From positions 20,111 to 84,110 of the forward strand of contig DEKJ01000056.1 of the NCBI GenBank assembly GCA_002353825.1: 64,000 nt of DNA, written 5' to 3'. The notes under the pieces are model-generated. The model did no database searches, was not told the origin of the DNA, and saw only the letters and a list, made by a program, of their open reading frames with translations. Of this stretch, positions 1-8,454 are shown piece after piece; within the stretch, counting starts at the first letter, position 1; each line of letters starts with the position of its first letter. This stretch comes from Prevotella sp. UBA2725. Its GTDB lineage: Bacteria; Bacteroidota; Bacteroidia; Bacteroidales; Bacteroidaceae. Position numbers and translations under genes: made by a program.

Positions 1-2508
1 AAGAGCGGCATCTACCGTCTCAATAGAGGCGACAACGCTTTCCGACAGATCTATCCATCCATCAAAATAGCCGAGACCATCCTCGCCGTGGGCGAGACGC
101 TCTTCGTTGGTAACCGTCAGGGATTCAATATCCTGTACGATGGTAAAGTACGCACTATTACCGTTGGTTCGACCCCCACAGGTATTGAGAACGGCATCCG
201 GGATATCAAGTGCGGAAAGGATGGCAATGTATGGTTCGTCAGCCGCTACGGTCTTCACTGTTACAACCTCAAGACCGGTCGCGTCTCATCCTACGACATC
301 GCACATCTGTTGCCCCCACGCGCTGCTTTATCGAGGCTCTTGCCCGTCGCCGGCCATTTCTTTATCGGCACGAAAAATAACGGACTTTATATCTATTCCA
401 CGAAGACACGACAGGCCTCTCGCGTTAAAGGTATCGGCAACACCATCGGTGCCCTCACTGCTGCACCGGCTGGCTGTATCACCGTAAGTGGTGGAGGAGC
501 CTTCCTGCTCAACGCTCACAACGGACAGATCGTCAAACAGTTTGTACAAAAAGACCGCGAGGGCCACGGTGATCTGCCAACGGATGCCGTCAACTGCTAC
601 TACCGCGACCACAATGGTGTCGACTGGTTTGGTCTCTATCGTTATGGCGCAGCTTATTTCTACCATTCAGAAAATCTGTTTCACATCTATAAGTTCGGCG
701 ACTTCACCTCAGAGGGTCTTGATGTGCGCAGCGTGCTTGTACATGGGCCACAGAAAGTGATAGGCACAGCCAACGACCTGTGGTTCATCGATGAGCAACG
801 TCATCTTGTGAAGCATTATTCTTCCGAACAGCTCGGAGATGCACATGCCATTTCACAGTTAGCTTATTTCAATGGAGCTTATTACGTAGGAAGCTTCGAT
901 GCCGGATTGATGAGATTCTCAGCCAACAACTTCGATCGACTGCCGAACCCTCCAGAGCCTGTGCTCTCAACCACAACGATAGGATCACTCGTACCCGATA
1001 ACCGGGGCAACCTCTGGATAGGCTCTGGAGAAGGACTATTCATTCTCGATGCCAACGGACAATTGAGGCATTACACGGAAGACAACTCACGTATCATCGG
1101 TGGGCTCATCACGGCTATACAATTCATGCCCAATGGCAACGCATGGTTGGGTGGACCAAGCGGATTGTGCTTGTACAACAGTAAAAACGGCAACTTTGAA
1201 AAGGACCATTTCCCAACCAACTTCTTCAGCACTGCCAATATTAAAGAGATAATCACCGGGCATCAAGGAAATTATATCTTTAATGCGGGTAGCAACATTT
1301 ATTATACCGATGCTGCCATCCGCCACTTTGGTGAAGCCACGCCACCGCAGAATATTACGCTCAACAATTGTATCTCCATCCTTGATGACTTCCGTGGTCA
1401 CTACTGGGTAGCAACGGAGGACGGACTGTTTTGCAGCGACTATCCAGGCACGAATGTTCTTCACTTCGGCTATGGCGAAGGGCTCTGCTGCCAGCTCATC
1501 GCCGGACGTATCAGCATGAACAGCAACCATAACATCTGGGTGTGCACATCCAACGGTCTGATGCACGTCCGCATGGAAGACCTCCAGAGATGGCAAAGAC
1601 AAGCCAAATACAAGCTTCTCCTTTATCATGTCTACATTGATGGCAATCCTGTGGAACTGGGCACAGAGAGCGACATCAACGACAACCACCGTCTCAGCAT
1701 GAGCTGGAACCTCGCTTCCTCCGTCCTTACTCTACGACCGTTGCTCGCCGACTATGCCCGTCCCTACGGCCGTCTCTATGAATATAAGTTAGACGGCGAG
1801 AAGAAATGGCGAATCGTGCGTGACGGTGAGGACATCCGCCTCCAACACTTGAGTATCGGCCGTCACCATCTCGAGGTGAGACTGGCTGGCGCTCCCGGCA
1901 CACTCACGACCTATCAGATCTCTGTGTCTCCCTCCGGTTGGGCTATCCTCGAACTTTTGTTGTTCATCGTTGCTGTCATTGCTTTCGTCTTGTGGTACCG
2001 CTACCGCAAGAGTACGAATACGCTGCTACAAGAGCGCAACGAGATCGAGGAGGCACTTATCGAGACTGAGACAGAAAAACAACAAAGCGAACTGCAACAA
2101 GCCGAGGCTCCCAAAGAAGATTCGGAAAGAGCTGCAGCCAAATACGAACGTGTAAAAGTTGACGAGGCTGAGTGTGCCGAAATCGTCAAACGCATGAAAG
2201 ACTATATCGAAAAGAACAAGATCTATACAGACCCCGACCTGAAGATGAGTGACCTTGCAGAGCATCTCGGCCTCTCTTCGAGCAAGCTCTCGCAGGTCTT
2301 CAACCTCTACCTGAAAGAGAACTGGTACGACTTCATTAACCGTTACCGCCTGGAAGAGTTCAAGCGGCTCATCGCTGAAGGCAAAGACAAGCAATATACC
2401 CTCCTTGCCCTCAGTGCCAAGTGCGGCTTCAAGAAGTCGAGTTTCTTCACTACCTTCCGCAAAGTGGAAGGCATGACACCTACAGAATACCTCAAGGAGC
2501 ACAAATAG
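1..2508 (+). CDS. Propeller/AraC transmembrane transcription regulator (5' end outside window)
   Basis: The frame is open from base 1, so the start lies upstream. The N-terminal 500 or so residues carry repeated blades of the two-component-regulator propeller type (LWIGSGEGLFILD, YWVATEDGLFCSD, IWVCTSNGLMHV). A Y_Y_Y-like beta-sandwich follows, then one membrane helix near codons 660-680 (ILELLLFIVAVIAFVLWY), a charged linker, and an AraC-type HTH domain in the last 100 residues. In hybrid two-component systems a histidine kinase and receiver sit between the helix and the HTH; here there is neither. This suggests direct coupling of periplasmic glycan sensing to a membrane-tethered DNA-binding domain. 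The protein is probably the regulator of the polysaccharide genes downstream on the same strand. Domain identity is strong; the ligand is unknown. Confidence 0.9.
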   Translation, partial: KSGIYRLNRGDNAFRQIYPSIKIAETILAVGETLFVGNRQGFNILYDGKVRTITVGSTPTGIENGIRDIKCGKDGNVWFVSRYGLHCYNLKTGRVSSYDIAHLLPPRAALSRLLPVAGHFFIGTKNNGLYIYSTKTRQASRVKGIGNTIGALTAAPAGCITVSGGGAFLLNAHNGQIVKQFVQKDREGHGDLPTDAVNCYYRDHNGVDWFGLYRYGAAYFYHSENLFHIYKFGDFTSEGLDVRSVLVHGPQKVIGTANDLWFIDEQRHLVKHYSSEQLGDAHAISQLAYFNGAYYVGSFDAGLMRFSANNFDRLPNPPEPVLSTTTIGSLVPDNRGNLWIGSGEGLFILDANGQLRHYTEDNSRIIGGLITAIQFMPNGNAWLGGPSGLCLYNSKNGNFEKDHFPTNFFSTANIKEIITGHQGNYIFNAGSNIYYTDAAIRHFGEATPPQNITLNNCISILDDFRGHYWVATEDGLFCSDYPGTNVLHFGYGEGLCCQLIAGRISMNSNHNIWVCTSNGLMHVRMEDLQRWQRQAKYKLLLYHVYIDGNPVELGTESDINDNHRLSMSWNLASSVLTLRPLLADYARPYGRLYEYKLDGEKKWRIVRDGEDIRLQHLSIGRHHLEVRLAGAPGTLTTYQISVSPSGWAILELLLFIVAVIAFVLWYRYRKSTNTLLQERNEIEEALIETETEKQQSELQQAEAPKEDSERAAAKYERVKVDEAECAEIVKRMKDYIEKNKIYTDPDLKMSDLAEHLGLSSSKLSQVFNLYLKENWYDFINRYRLEEFKRLIAEGKDKQYTLLALSAKCGFKKSSFFTTFRKVEGMTPTEYLKEHK

Positions 2509-2564
2509 TGCAAATTATTCGACCTGTACGGTTGAAATACATTGTTCTCCCGGTTCCCGTATCG

Positions 2565-2855
2565 AAGAGTGCCTCGGAGAGGCACAATTATCCATAACCC
2601 CAGACTAAGGGAGCGATAGCGACTGCAGTCTGGGGTATATACTGAGGACTGATTAACTGAGTTCCAGCCTCGAAGAGGCTGACTGCACCTTAGGCGCGCT
2701 ATGTTAGTGTAAACAGACATTACGCACTATCGTGCAGCCTGCCTCTCCGAGGCAGGAAATCAGTCAAACGAACTCACACATAACACCACAGTCTGCGTCG
2801 CTCCGCTCCTTAGACTGGGGTTATGAAGAAGTCAGCCTCTCCGAGGCTGTCCCGC
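2565..2855. repeat. Nested palindromic repeat element, copy A
   Basis: A roughly 290-bp non-coding element built as an imperfect palindrome of hairpins. Four boxes of the form GCCTC-N3-GAGGC lie at 2569-2585, 2665-2681, 2738-2756 and 2833-2849. Between them are longer hairpins: ACCCCAGACT (2597-2606) pairs with AGTCTGGGGT (2627-2636), and CAGTCT (2789-2794) pairs with AGACTG (2812-2817). The second half is approximately the reverse complement of the first. A second copy lies at 54940-55230. Box flanks vary but always remain paired. No open reading frame of interest lies here. Confidence 0.85.
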
Positions 2856-2910
2856 GACATCAATCTTCTACTGGAAAAACAATGTTCAGCAAAAGTCACA
2901 ACCCAAATGC

Positions 2911-3064
2911 AATCGTTCGGCGTTCGGCAAACAATCGTGCGGCGTTCGGCAAACAATCGTTCGGCGTTCGACAAACAATCATTCGGCGTTCGACAGCCGA
3001 TTGGCCGTCACGTGGCAAACGATTGGTTGGCACGTGACAAACGATTGGTTGGCACGTGACAAAC
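2911..3064. repeat. 22-bp-period tandem repeat, seven units (locus 1)
   Basis: Seven consecutive 22-bp units, starting at 2911, 2933, 2955, 2977, 2999, 3021 and 3043. The first four resemble AATCGTTCGGCGTTCG followed by RCAAAC. The last three change to GATTGGTTGGCACGTG followed by RCAAAC and carry a CACGTG palindrome. The array is closed by GATG. The same 22-bp period with a GATYG-like anchor and closing GATG occurs at 30299-30386 and 50735-50822. There are no unique spacers, so it is not a CRISPR array. Confidence 0.85.
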
Positions 3065-3239
3065 GATGAAAAGCAGATTTTAACGCAGCTTGAGCCTTAT
3101 TAAGTTGGTCCGTCAAGTTTGTCTAAAGTAGATGGAATAATGCTAATAAGCTATTAATCAATAAGTTCAACAAAATGGACAACCCGCTAAAGGAGTTGGC
3201 GAGAGTTTACGCCTTTTTAGTTGATTTATATCAATTTAT
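3065..3239. other. Gap between minisatellite and SusC remnant
   Basis: No gene is seen. It contains GCTTGAGCCTTA near 3088 and TTGATTTATATCAATT near 3220; both also occur in the gap at 39795-39880. The point where recognisable SusC coding sequence starts (about 3240) is abrupt, so a deletion or recombination junction lies around 3200-3240. Confidence 0.5.
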
Positions 3240-3602
3240 CACATCGGCAACACATGGAGCCCGGAGAACCGCGACGCTTATTATCCCACCTATTCCAACA
3301 CCAAGTGGATCAACCAGTACAACTATCAGATATCCTCCTGGAGTGTTGAGAACGGTGCTTACATGCGCCTGAAGAATCTCACCATCGGCTACACACTGCC
3401 CCAGAGCATTCTGCAGCACCTCAAGCCGCTGACCAAGCTCCGCATCTATTTCACAGGCAACGACCTCTGGGAGACCAGCAAGATTCGTGACGGATGGGAT
3501 CCGGAGCAGAGCCGCAACGCTTACAGCGACTCCGACAGCAACGCTATCTACCGTTATCCGTTCTGCCGTTCCTACACCGTAGGATTAGACGTTACGTTCT
3601 AA
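3240..3602 (+). pseudogene. SusC/RagA TonB-dependent receptor, C-terminal remnant
   Basis: One open frame encodes about 120 residues matching the extreme C-terminus of SusC-type outer-membrane receptors: IGNTWSPENRDAYYPTYS, then YMRLKNLTIGYTLP, a GNDLW motif, and a closing LDVTF strand that ends in Phe as expected of a beta-barrel protein. The plug, the STN/carboxypeptidase-like domains and about 85-90% of the barrel are missing. The intact susD-like gene follows 46 bp downstream, as in a normal susC-susD pair. This is a 5'-deleted receptor gene and not a short gene in its own right. An assembly join is an alternative explanation. Confidence 0.85.
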
Positions 3603-3648
3603 GAGAAAGGTGTTAATTGTTAGGTGATAAATATTAAACGTATCAATC

Positions 3649-5406
3649 ATGAAAAACATAAAAAACAAAATATACAAGGCTTTGGGAATGACCGCACTCC
3701 TCGGCATCATGTCCTTGCAGTCGTGCCTGAACCTTGACCCACAAGACCAGATTGGCGGCAAAAACATGTGGGAGAACGCCAACGAGTTCAAGGAGTTTGC
3801 CAACAACTTCTACGGCTGGACACGCGATTTCGGAAGCAACGACAACGGCCCTCACAGCGACAGCCGTTCCGACCTCATCACTTTCCAGACGCCCAATGAG
3901 TATAGCCGTGGTTCCAATACCATTCCTTCCAACGATGGCAACTATACCAACAACTACAGTCATATCCGCCGTTGCAACCTATTGCTTCAGGCAGCCAACA
4001 GCTATTCCAACCAGTCGGAGATCAAAGAGTATGTAGGCGACGCCTATTTCTTCCGCGCTTACAGCTATTTCGAGCTGCTCCAGTGCTTCGGTGATGCCAT
4101 CATCGTGACCGACCCTATCGATGTAAGCAGTGAGCAGCTGCAGGCTAAGCGCGACAGCCGTCAGGATGTTGCTAAGTTCATCGTCAGCGATCTTGAGAAA
4201 GCCATCGAGCTTCTGCCCAACTATGCCGACATCCCCACCTCCGAGGACGGACACGTCAGTAAGGAGGCCGCTGAAGCCTTCCTCAGCCGCGTGGCGCTCT
4301 ACGAAGGTACCTGGGAGAAGTTCCACAACGGTGATGCCACACTCGCCAACACGATGCTTGACACTTCGGCTAAGGCTGCCAAGAAAGTGATGGACGGCGG
4401 ACAGTTCTATCTCTTCGGTACACGCGACCAGAGCAAAGTGCTCGGTGACAGTGCCTATAAGTATATGTTCATTCTTGAGAACGAGAAGAGCAACCCTGCC
4501 GGTATCCAGAAGTCAGCCAATCATGAGTACATCTTCCGCCGTCTTCACGACACGAACCTCTCTACCGTCGGTATGAACATCACTCACGGATATGTCAACA
4601 ACGTGATGTGGGTGACACGCAACTTCGCTAACCTCTACCTCTGCTCCGATGGTCTGCCTATCGAGAAGAGCAAGAAGTTTGAAGGCTACCAGAAGCGTAA
4701 CTCTGAGTTCCAGAACCGCGACAACCGCATGAAATACTCTCTGCTTGTGCCCGGACAATACTTCTGGACCAACGATAACCCCCGCACTACATGGGTGTGG
4801 AAGACGGACATCAAGCCGGGCGGCGGCAACGGTATCATCTACAACGTCGGTCACGGCTCCGGCTACAACAACCAGAAATGGGGTACCGAGCGTGCCATGC
4901 AGGATGCCCAGGAAGGTTACGACTACCCCGTCATCCGCTATGCAGAGGTGCTGCTCAACTATGCCGAGGCTGTCTACGAGCGTGACGGCAAGATCAGTGA
5001 TGCTGACCTTGACATCAGCTTGAACCTCGTTCGCCTTCGTGCCAATCCGAACATGCCGAAACTCAGCAACAGTTTCGTCTCTGCCAATGGTCTCAACATG
5101 GAAGAAGAGATCCGTCGCGAGCGCACCGTAGAGCTCTACCTCGAAGGTTTCCGCCTCGATGACCTCAAACGCTGGGGAACAGCCGTACAGGTCATGAACC
5201 AGCCATTGCTCGGTGTGAAATATGTAGGCACAGAGTTTGAGAGCAACTGGGGTAGCAACACCCGACCCAGCCAGGAGAAGGACAGCGAGGGCTGCCTCAT
5301 CATGGACGGCACACGCCAGTGGACGGAGAAGAACTACCTCTATCCTATCCCTTCAACCCAGCTCGAGCTCGATCCTAACCTCGGACAGAATCCAGGATGG
5401 AATTAA
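3649..5406 (+). CDS. SusD/RagB-family outer-membrane glycan-binding lipoprotein
   Basis: 585 residues. A signal peptide ends in lipobox LQSC with Cys26 as the lipidated residue. Typical SusD features follow: an N-terminal helical TPR-like region (YFFRAYSYFELLQCFGD), a central loop-rich part, and the C-terminal RYAEVLLNYAEAVYE, ERTVELYLEGFRLDDLKRWG and YLYPIPSTQLELDPN signatures ending in QNPGW. SusD lipoproteins sit on the outer surface over a SusC barrel and capture oligosaccharides. The cognate SusC upstream is only a remnant, so this SusD would have to work with a receptor encoded elsewhere or be inactive in transport. It heads a run of same-strand glycan genes. Confidence 0.95.
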   Translation: MKNIKNKIYKALGMTALLGIMSLQSCLNLDPQDQIGGKNMWENANEFKEFANNFYGWTRDFGSNDNGPHSDSRSDLITFQTPNEYSRGSNTIPSNDGNYTNNYSHIRRCNLLLQAANSYSNQSEIKEYVGDAYFFRAYSYFELLQCFGDAIIVTDPIDVSSEQLQAKRDSRQDVAKFIVSDLEKAIELLPNYADIPTSEDGHVSKEAAEAFLSRVALYEGTWEKFHNGDATLANTMLDTSAKAAKKVMDGGQFYLFGTRDQSKVLGDSAYKYMFILENEKSNPAGIQKSANHEYIFRRLHDTNLSTVGMNITHGYVNNVMWVTRNFANLYLCSDGLPIEKSKKFEGYQKRNSEFQNRDNRMKYSLLVPGQYFWTNDNPRTTWVWKTDIKPGGGNGIIYNVGHGSGYNNQKWGTERAMQDAQEGYDYPVIRYAEVLLNYAEAVYERDGKISDADLDISLNLVRLRANPNMPKLSNSFVSANGLNMEEEIRRERTVELYLEGFRLDDLKRWGTAVQVMNQPLLGVKYVGTEFESNWGSNTRPSQEKDSEGCLIMDGTRQWTEKNYLYPIPSTQLELDPNLGQNPGWN

Positions 5407-5471
5407 GACAAGCGTGTGTTTACAGTAACCATATTACAGTAACAACAGGATTTTTTCAACACAAGACAATC

Positions 5472-6899
5472 ATGAAAATCTCAGCATATATCAACAGCAA
5501 AGCTCTCTGTGCTTGTCTTTTGCTTGCAGGCGCGCTCTTTACCTCTTGCAGCAAGGACAAAGATACGGGCGACCCCATGAACGAGGCGCAGCTCATCAAT
5601 AAGGTAACCCTCAGCACAGGCAACGAGATCAAGATAGCCGTCGGCATGACGCAACAAGTGTCTGCTACCATCGACCCCACCGACGTACAATACCCCACAC
5701 TTGTCTGGACTTCCTACAACACGGACATCGCTACCGTGGACCAGAGCGGTAACGTCACGGGAGTAGGAGCCGGCCAGGCCACTATCCATATCCGTCAGGA
5801 AGGCAACGCCGGTGACCTCACCACGCTCACCGTCAACGTCAAGCCTAAGGCAACAGCCATCGCACTGAACGACCGCAGCCTGTACGAAGGCACGAAAGCT
5901 CCCGCTGAAGCTGTGCTCACACCGGCTGACGCTTACGACAACCTCGAATGGTCAGTAGCTGACAATAACATAGCAGAGATCAAAGACGACAGCATCGTGG
6001 CAAAACAGCCCGGCACTACTACCATCACGGCAAAAACCACCGACGGCTCCAATCTCACGGCGACAGCCCAGCTGACGGTCAAAAAGGTTGTACCGGTGAC
6101 AGGAATCGATCTTGAGACTCCGGGCTATGACCTGAACGTCGGTGACGAAGCCAACATCATCTGTCACCTTATCCCCTCAGATGCTACCGCTGACCTGCTG
6201 ACTTGGACCAGCAGCAACGAAAAGGTTGCCACTGTCAACAACCAGGGACACCTCACAGCCAAAGGCTACGGCACGGCTACCATCACAGCCACAGCATCCA
6301 ACGGCACCTCTAAGACAACGACCATCACCGTCGGACAAGGTACGATCAATCAGGACTTCACTACCGGCGCAGGCAAATGGTACATCAATGCCAACCATGG
6401 TACCTACACCTACGACAGCAACGGGCTCGTGGTAACCATGAAGAAGGGTAACAAGTGGCGCGGTGACTGGTGCCTTGGTAGCAACAGCTATGGTGTACAG
6501 CTCAATGTGGGTACCTACCGCTACCTCGCCATCAAGATGACCCGTCCGGGCAAGTATATCCAAAACACGAATGGTCAAGGCACTATAGCCCTCGACACTA
6601 GCAAGGGCCGTTATGAGCAGAAGACCGGCAACGGTAACAACCGCTACTCTATCCTCGGCTACGAAGGCAAGGAGAGCGAAGCACCGATGGACCAGCCAGA
6701 GGTGATCTACTTCGACCTGCAACAGGAGTTCGGTACCAACCCGTACTACTTCTCGAAAACCGGTCTCGATGCCACGAAGTTGACGACCTTCAAGCTCCTC
6801 ATCGCCGACATTCCGTCAACCTATGCTGGTACTTACACCCTCTATTGGGTACATACCTTCAAGACGCTCGATGAGCTGAAAGCTTTCGCTAATAAATAA
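5472..6899 (+). CDS. BIG2-domain surface lipoprotein (SusE-like position)
   Basis: 475 residues from the chosen ATG at 5472, which gives a clean lipoprotein signal peptide (ALFTSC, Cys26). A longer open frame reaches 5397 but overlaps the SusD stop and has no signal. Three bacterial Ig-like group 2 repeats are visible (LVWTSYNTDIATVDQSG, LEWSVADNNIAEI, LTWTSSNEKVATVNNQG). A roughly 180-residue C-terminal beta-rich domain starts with FTTGAGKWYINAN. The position right after SusD and this architecture fit a surface glycan-binding protein that holds polysaccharide at the cell surface, with the C-terminal domain as the likely binding module. The ligand is unknown. Confidence 0.85.
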   Translation: MKISAYINSKALCACLLLAGALFTSCSKDKDTGDPMNEAQLINKVTLSTGNEIKIAVGMTQQVSATIDPTDVQYPTLVWTSYNTDIATVDQSGNVTGVGAGQATIHIRQEGNAGDLTTLTVNVKPKATAIALNDRSLYEGTKAPAEAVLTPADAYDNLEWSVADNNIAEIKDDSIVAKQPGTTTITAKTTDGSNLTATAQLTVKKVVPVTGIDLETPGYDLNVGDEANIICHLIPSDATADLLTWTSSNEKVATVNNQGHLTAKGYGTATITATASNGTSKTTTITVGQGTINQDFTTGAGKWYINANHGTYTYDSNGLVVTMKKGNKWRGDWCLGSNSYGVQLNVGTYRYLAIKMTRPGKYIQNTNGQGTIALDTSKGRYEQKTGNGNNRYSILGYEGKESEAPMDQPEVIYFDLQQEFGTNPYYFSKTGLDATKLTTFKLLIADIPSTYAGTYTLYWVHTFKTLDELKAFANK

Positions 6900-6932
6900 T
6901 TGTCAAAGACAAGCAAACAAGAAGATCATATC

Positions 6933-8339
6933 ATGAAAAAGAATATATTTTCATCTATCATCCTCGCTGCAACAGCCATCTTCGGTATGGCTGCTTGCAG
7001 CAGCGAGATTCCTGAGGGCAACGCCGATTACTTCAACAATCTGCCGACCTTCGAAGAGCGCATCGTGACCAAAAACTATCTTCCGCTCAAACATCCCACG
7101 ATGCTCCATACCTCTGCCGACATCGCCCGCGTGAAAGGTCAGCTCACCGCTTCCCCCTGGAAGGAGGCTTACGAGCATCTCTGCCAGAGTGCTTATGCCC
7201 AGAGCTCCTATACCGACGGCACCGCAGCACTGCTCGACGGTTACCTGAAACGTATGGATCAGAAAAACTGGAGCGGCAAGTATGCCGACTACAACAACTA
7301 CACGGCTTTCATGCGCGACGCTGCCGCCACTTACCAGCTGGCTCTGCGCTATCAGCTCAGCGGCGAGACGGCCTATGCCGACGCTGCCGTGAAGGTGATG
7401 AATGCCTGGAAAGACAAGTGTAAAGGTCTGCTGAAGCTCGGTGGCTACACCGACTCCATCCCCGACCCTAACGAGTTCCTCATCATGATCAATGTTCATC
7501 AGATGGCTAATGCAGCCGAGCTGCTGCGCGACTACAGTGGCTGGCAGGCATCCGACTTCCAAGGCTTCCAGAGCTGGATGAAGAATGCATTCTATTCTGT
7601 AGCTCTTCAATATCTGATGAACCACCAGGGTGGTCAGGGCACCCAGCATGCATGGCTCAACTGGGACCTCGCTTCAATGACAGCCGTCCTCTCCATCGGT
7701 ATTCTGAACGATGACAACTACGCCATCAACTTCGCCATCAACTATTTCAAGAACGAGGAAGGGATGTTCACCGAGAATGGTAACATCAAGAACGCCGTGC
7801 CTTACATCCACGACGATCCCGACTCGCAGGAAAAGTTAGGTCAGTGCGAGGAGTCAGGACGTGACCAGGGCCATGCTACGCTCTGTGTCGCCCTCATGGG
7901 TGCCTTCTGCCAGATGGCTTACAACCTTGGTGAGGATCTCTTTGCCTACGACAACTACCGTGCTCTCGACATGGCCGAATATGTAGGTAAGTACAATCTC
8001 TACACAGACGAAGGTTTCCAGAAAGCCAGTAACACACAGAACGGCTTTGACGGCACGTATTTCCAATACGACTCCGCTACCTTCCCCTTCACGGCTTACA
8101 GCAACCCGTCGCAGAGCACACCTAAGATTTCTGAGGCTCAGCGCGGTACGAAGCGTCCGGCATGGGAACTGTTCTACGGTTATGCCAAGGCTCATAACGT
8201 CTCTGCTATCTATTGTCAGAAATGGGTAGAGCAGATGCGTAAGTACAATGGCTATGGTGACGGTGGTGCCGGTGACTACGGACCCAACAGCGGCGGCTTC
8301 GACCAGTTAGGCTACGGCACACTGATGTTCGCAAGATAA
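6933..8339 (+). CDS. Alginate-lyase-like polysaccharide lyase, lipoprotein
   Basis: 468 residues from ATG 6933, which places a lipobox (GMAAC, Cys22) correctly. The mature part begins HPTMLHTSADIARVK, a signature of the alginate lyase (alpha/alpha toroid) superfamily, and contains HAWLNWDLASM and GRDQGHATLCVALMG. The Arg-Asp-Gln-Gly-His segment resembles the conserved catalytic region of PL38/PL5-like lyases. The likely role is beta-elimination of a uronic-acid polysaccharide (glucuronan, alginate or similar) at the cell surface. The unsaturated ends produced are the substrate class of the GH88 encoded at 14131-15363. The exact PL family cannot be decided by eye. Confidence 0.8.
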   Translation: MKKNIFSSIILAATAIFGMAACSSEIPEGNADYFNNLPTFEERIVTKNYLPLKHPTMLHTSADIARVKGQLTASPWKEAYEHLCQSAYAQSSYTDGTAALLDGYLKRMDQKNWSGKYADYNNYTAFMRDAAATYQLALRYQLSGETAYADAAVKVMNAWKDKCKGLLKLGGYTDSIPDPNEFLIMINVHQMANAAELLRDYSGWQASDFQGFQSWMKNAFYSVALQYLMNHQGGQGTQHAWLNWDLASMTAVLSIGILNDDNYAINFAINYFKNEEGMFTENGNIKNAVPYIHDDPDSQEKLGQCEESGRDQGHATLCVALMGAFCQMAYNLGEDLFAYDNYRALDMAEYVGKYNLYTDEGFQKASNTQNGFDGTYFQYDSATFPFTAYSNPSQSTPKISEAQRGTKRPAWELFYGYAKAHNVSAIYCQKWVEQMRKYNGYGDGGAGDYGPNSGGFDQLGYGTLMFAR

Positions 8340-8353
8340 TAATTCAATTCATG

Positions 8354-8386
8354 CAGGGACGGTTTAAACAATCGCCCCTGTTTTTT
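8354..8386 (+). terminator. Rho-independent terminator
   Basis: CAGGG (8354-8358) pairs with CCCTG (8376-8380), extended by CG pairs, and is followed by TTTTTTATTTT. It ends the SusD-BIG2-lyase run. Confidence 0.75.
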
Positions 8387-8454
8387 ATTTTAACCTTACG
8401 TAAAATCTCCCTACCATACGAATTAATAACAAAACCAATTTTAATTCATATCCT

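Noticed and set aside
2911..3064. CRISPR-like array
   Set aside because: The 22-bp units are contiguous, without unique spacers, and no cas gene is in the window.
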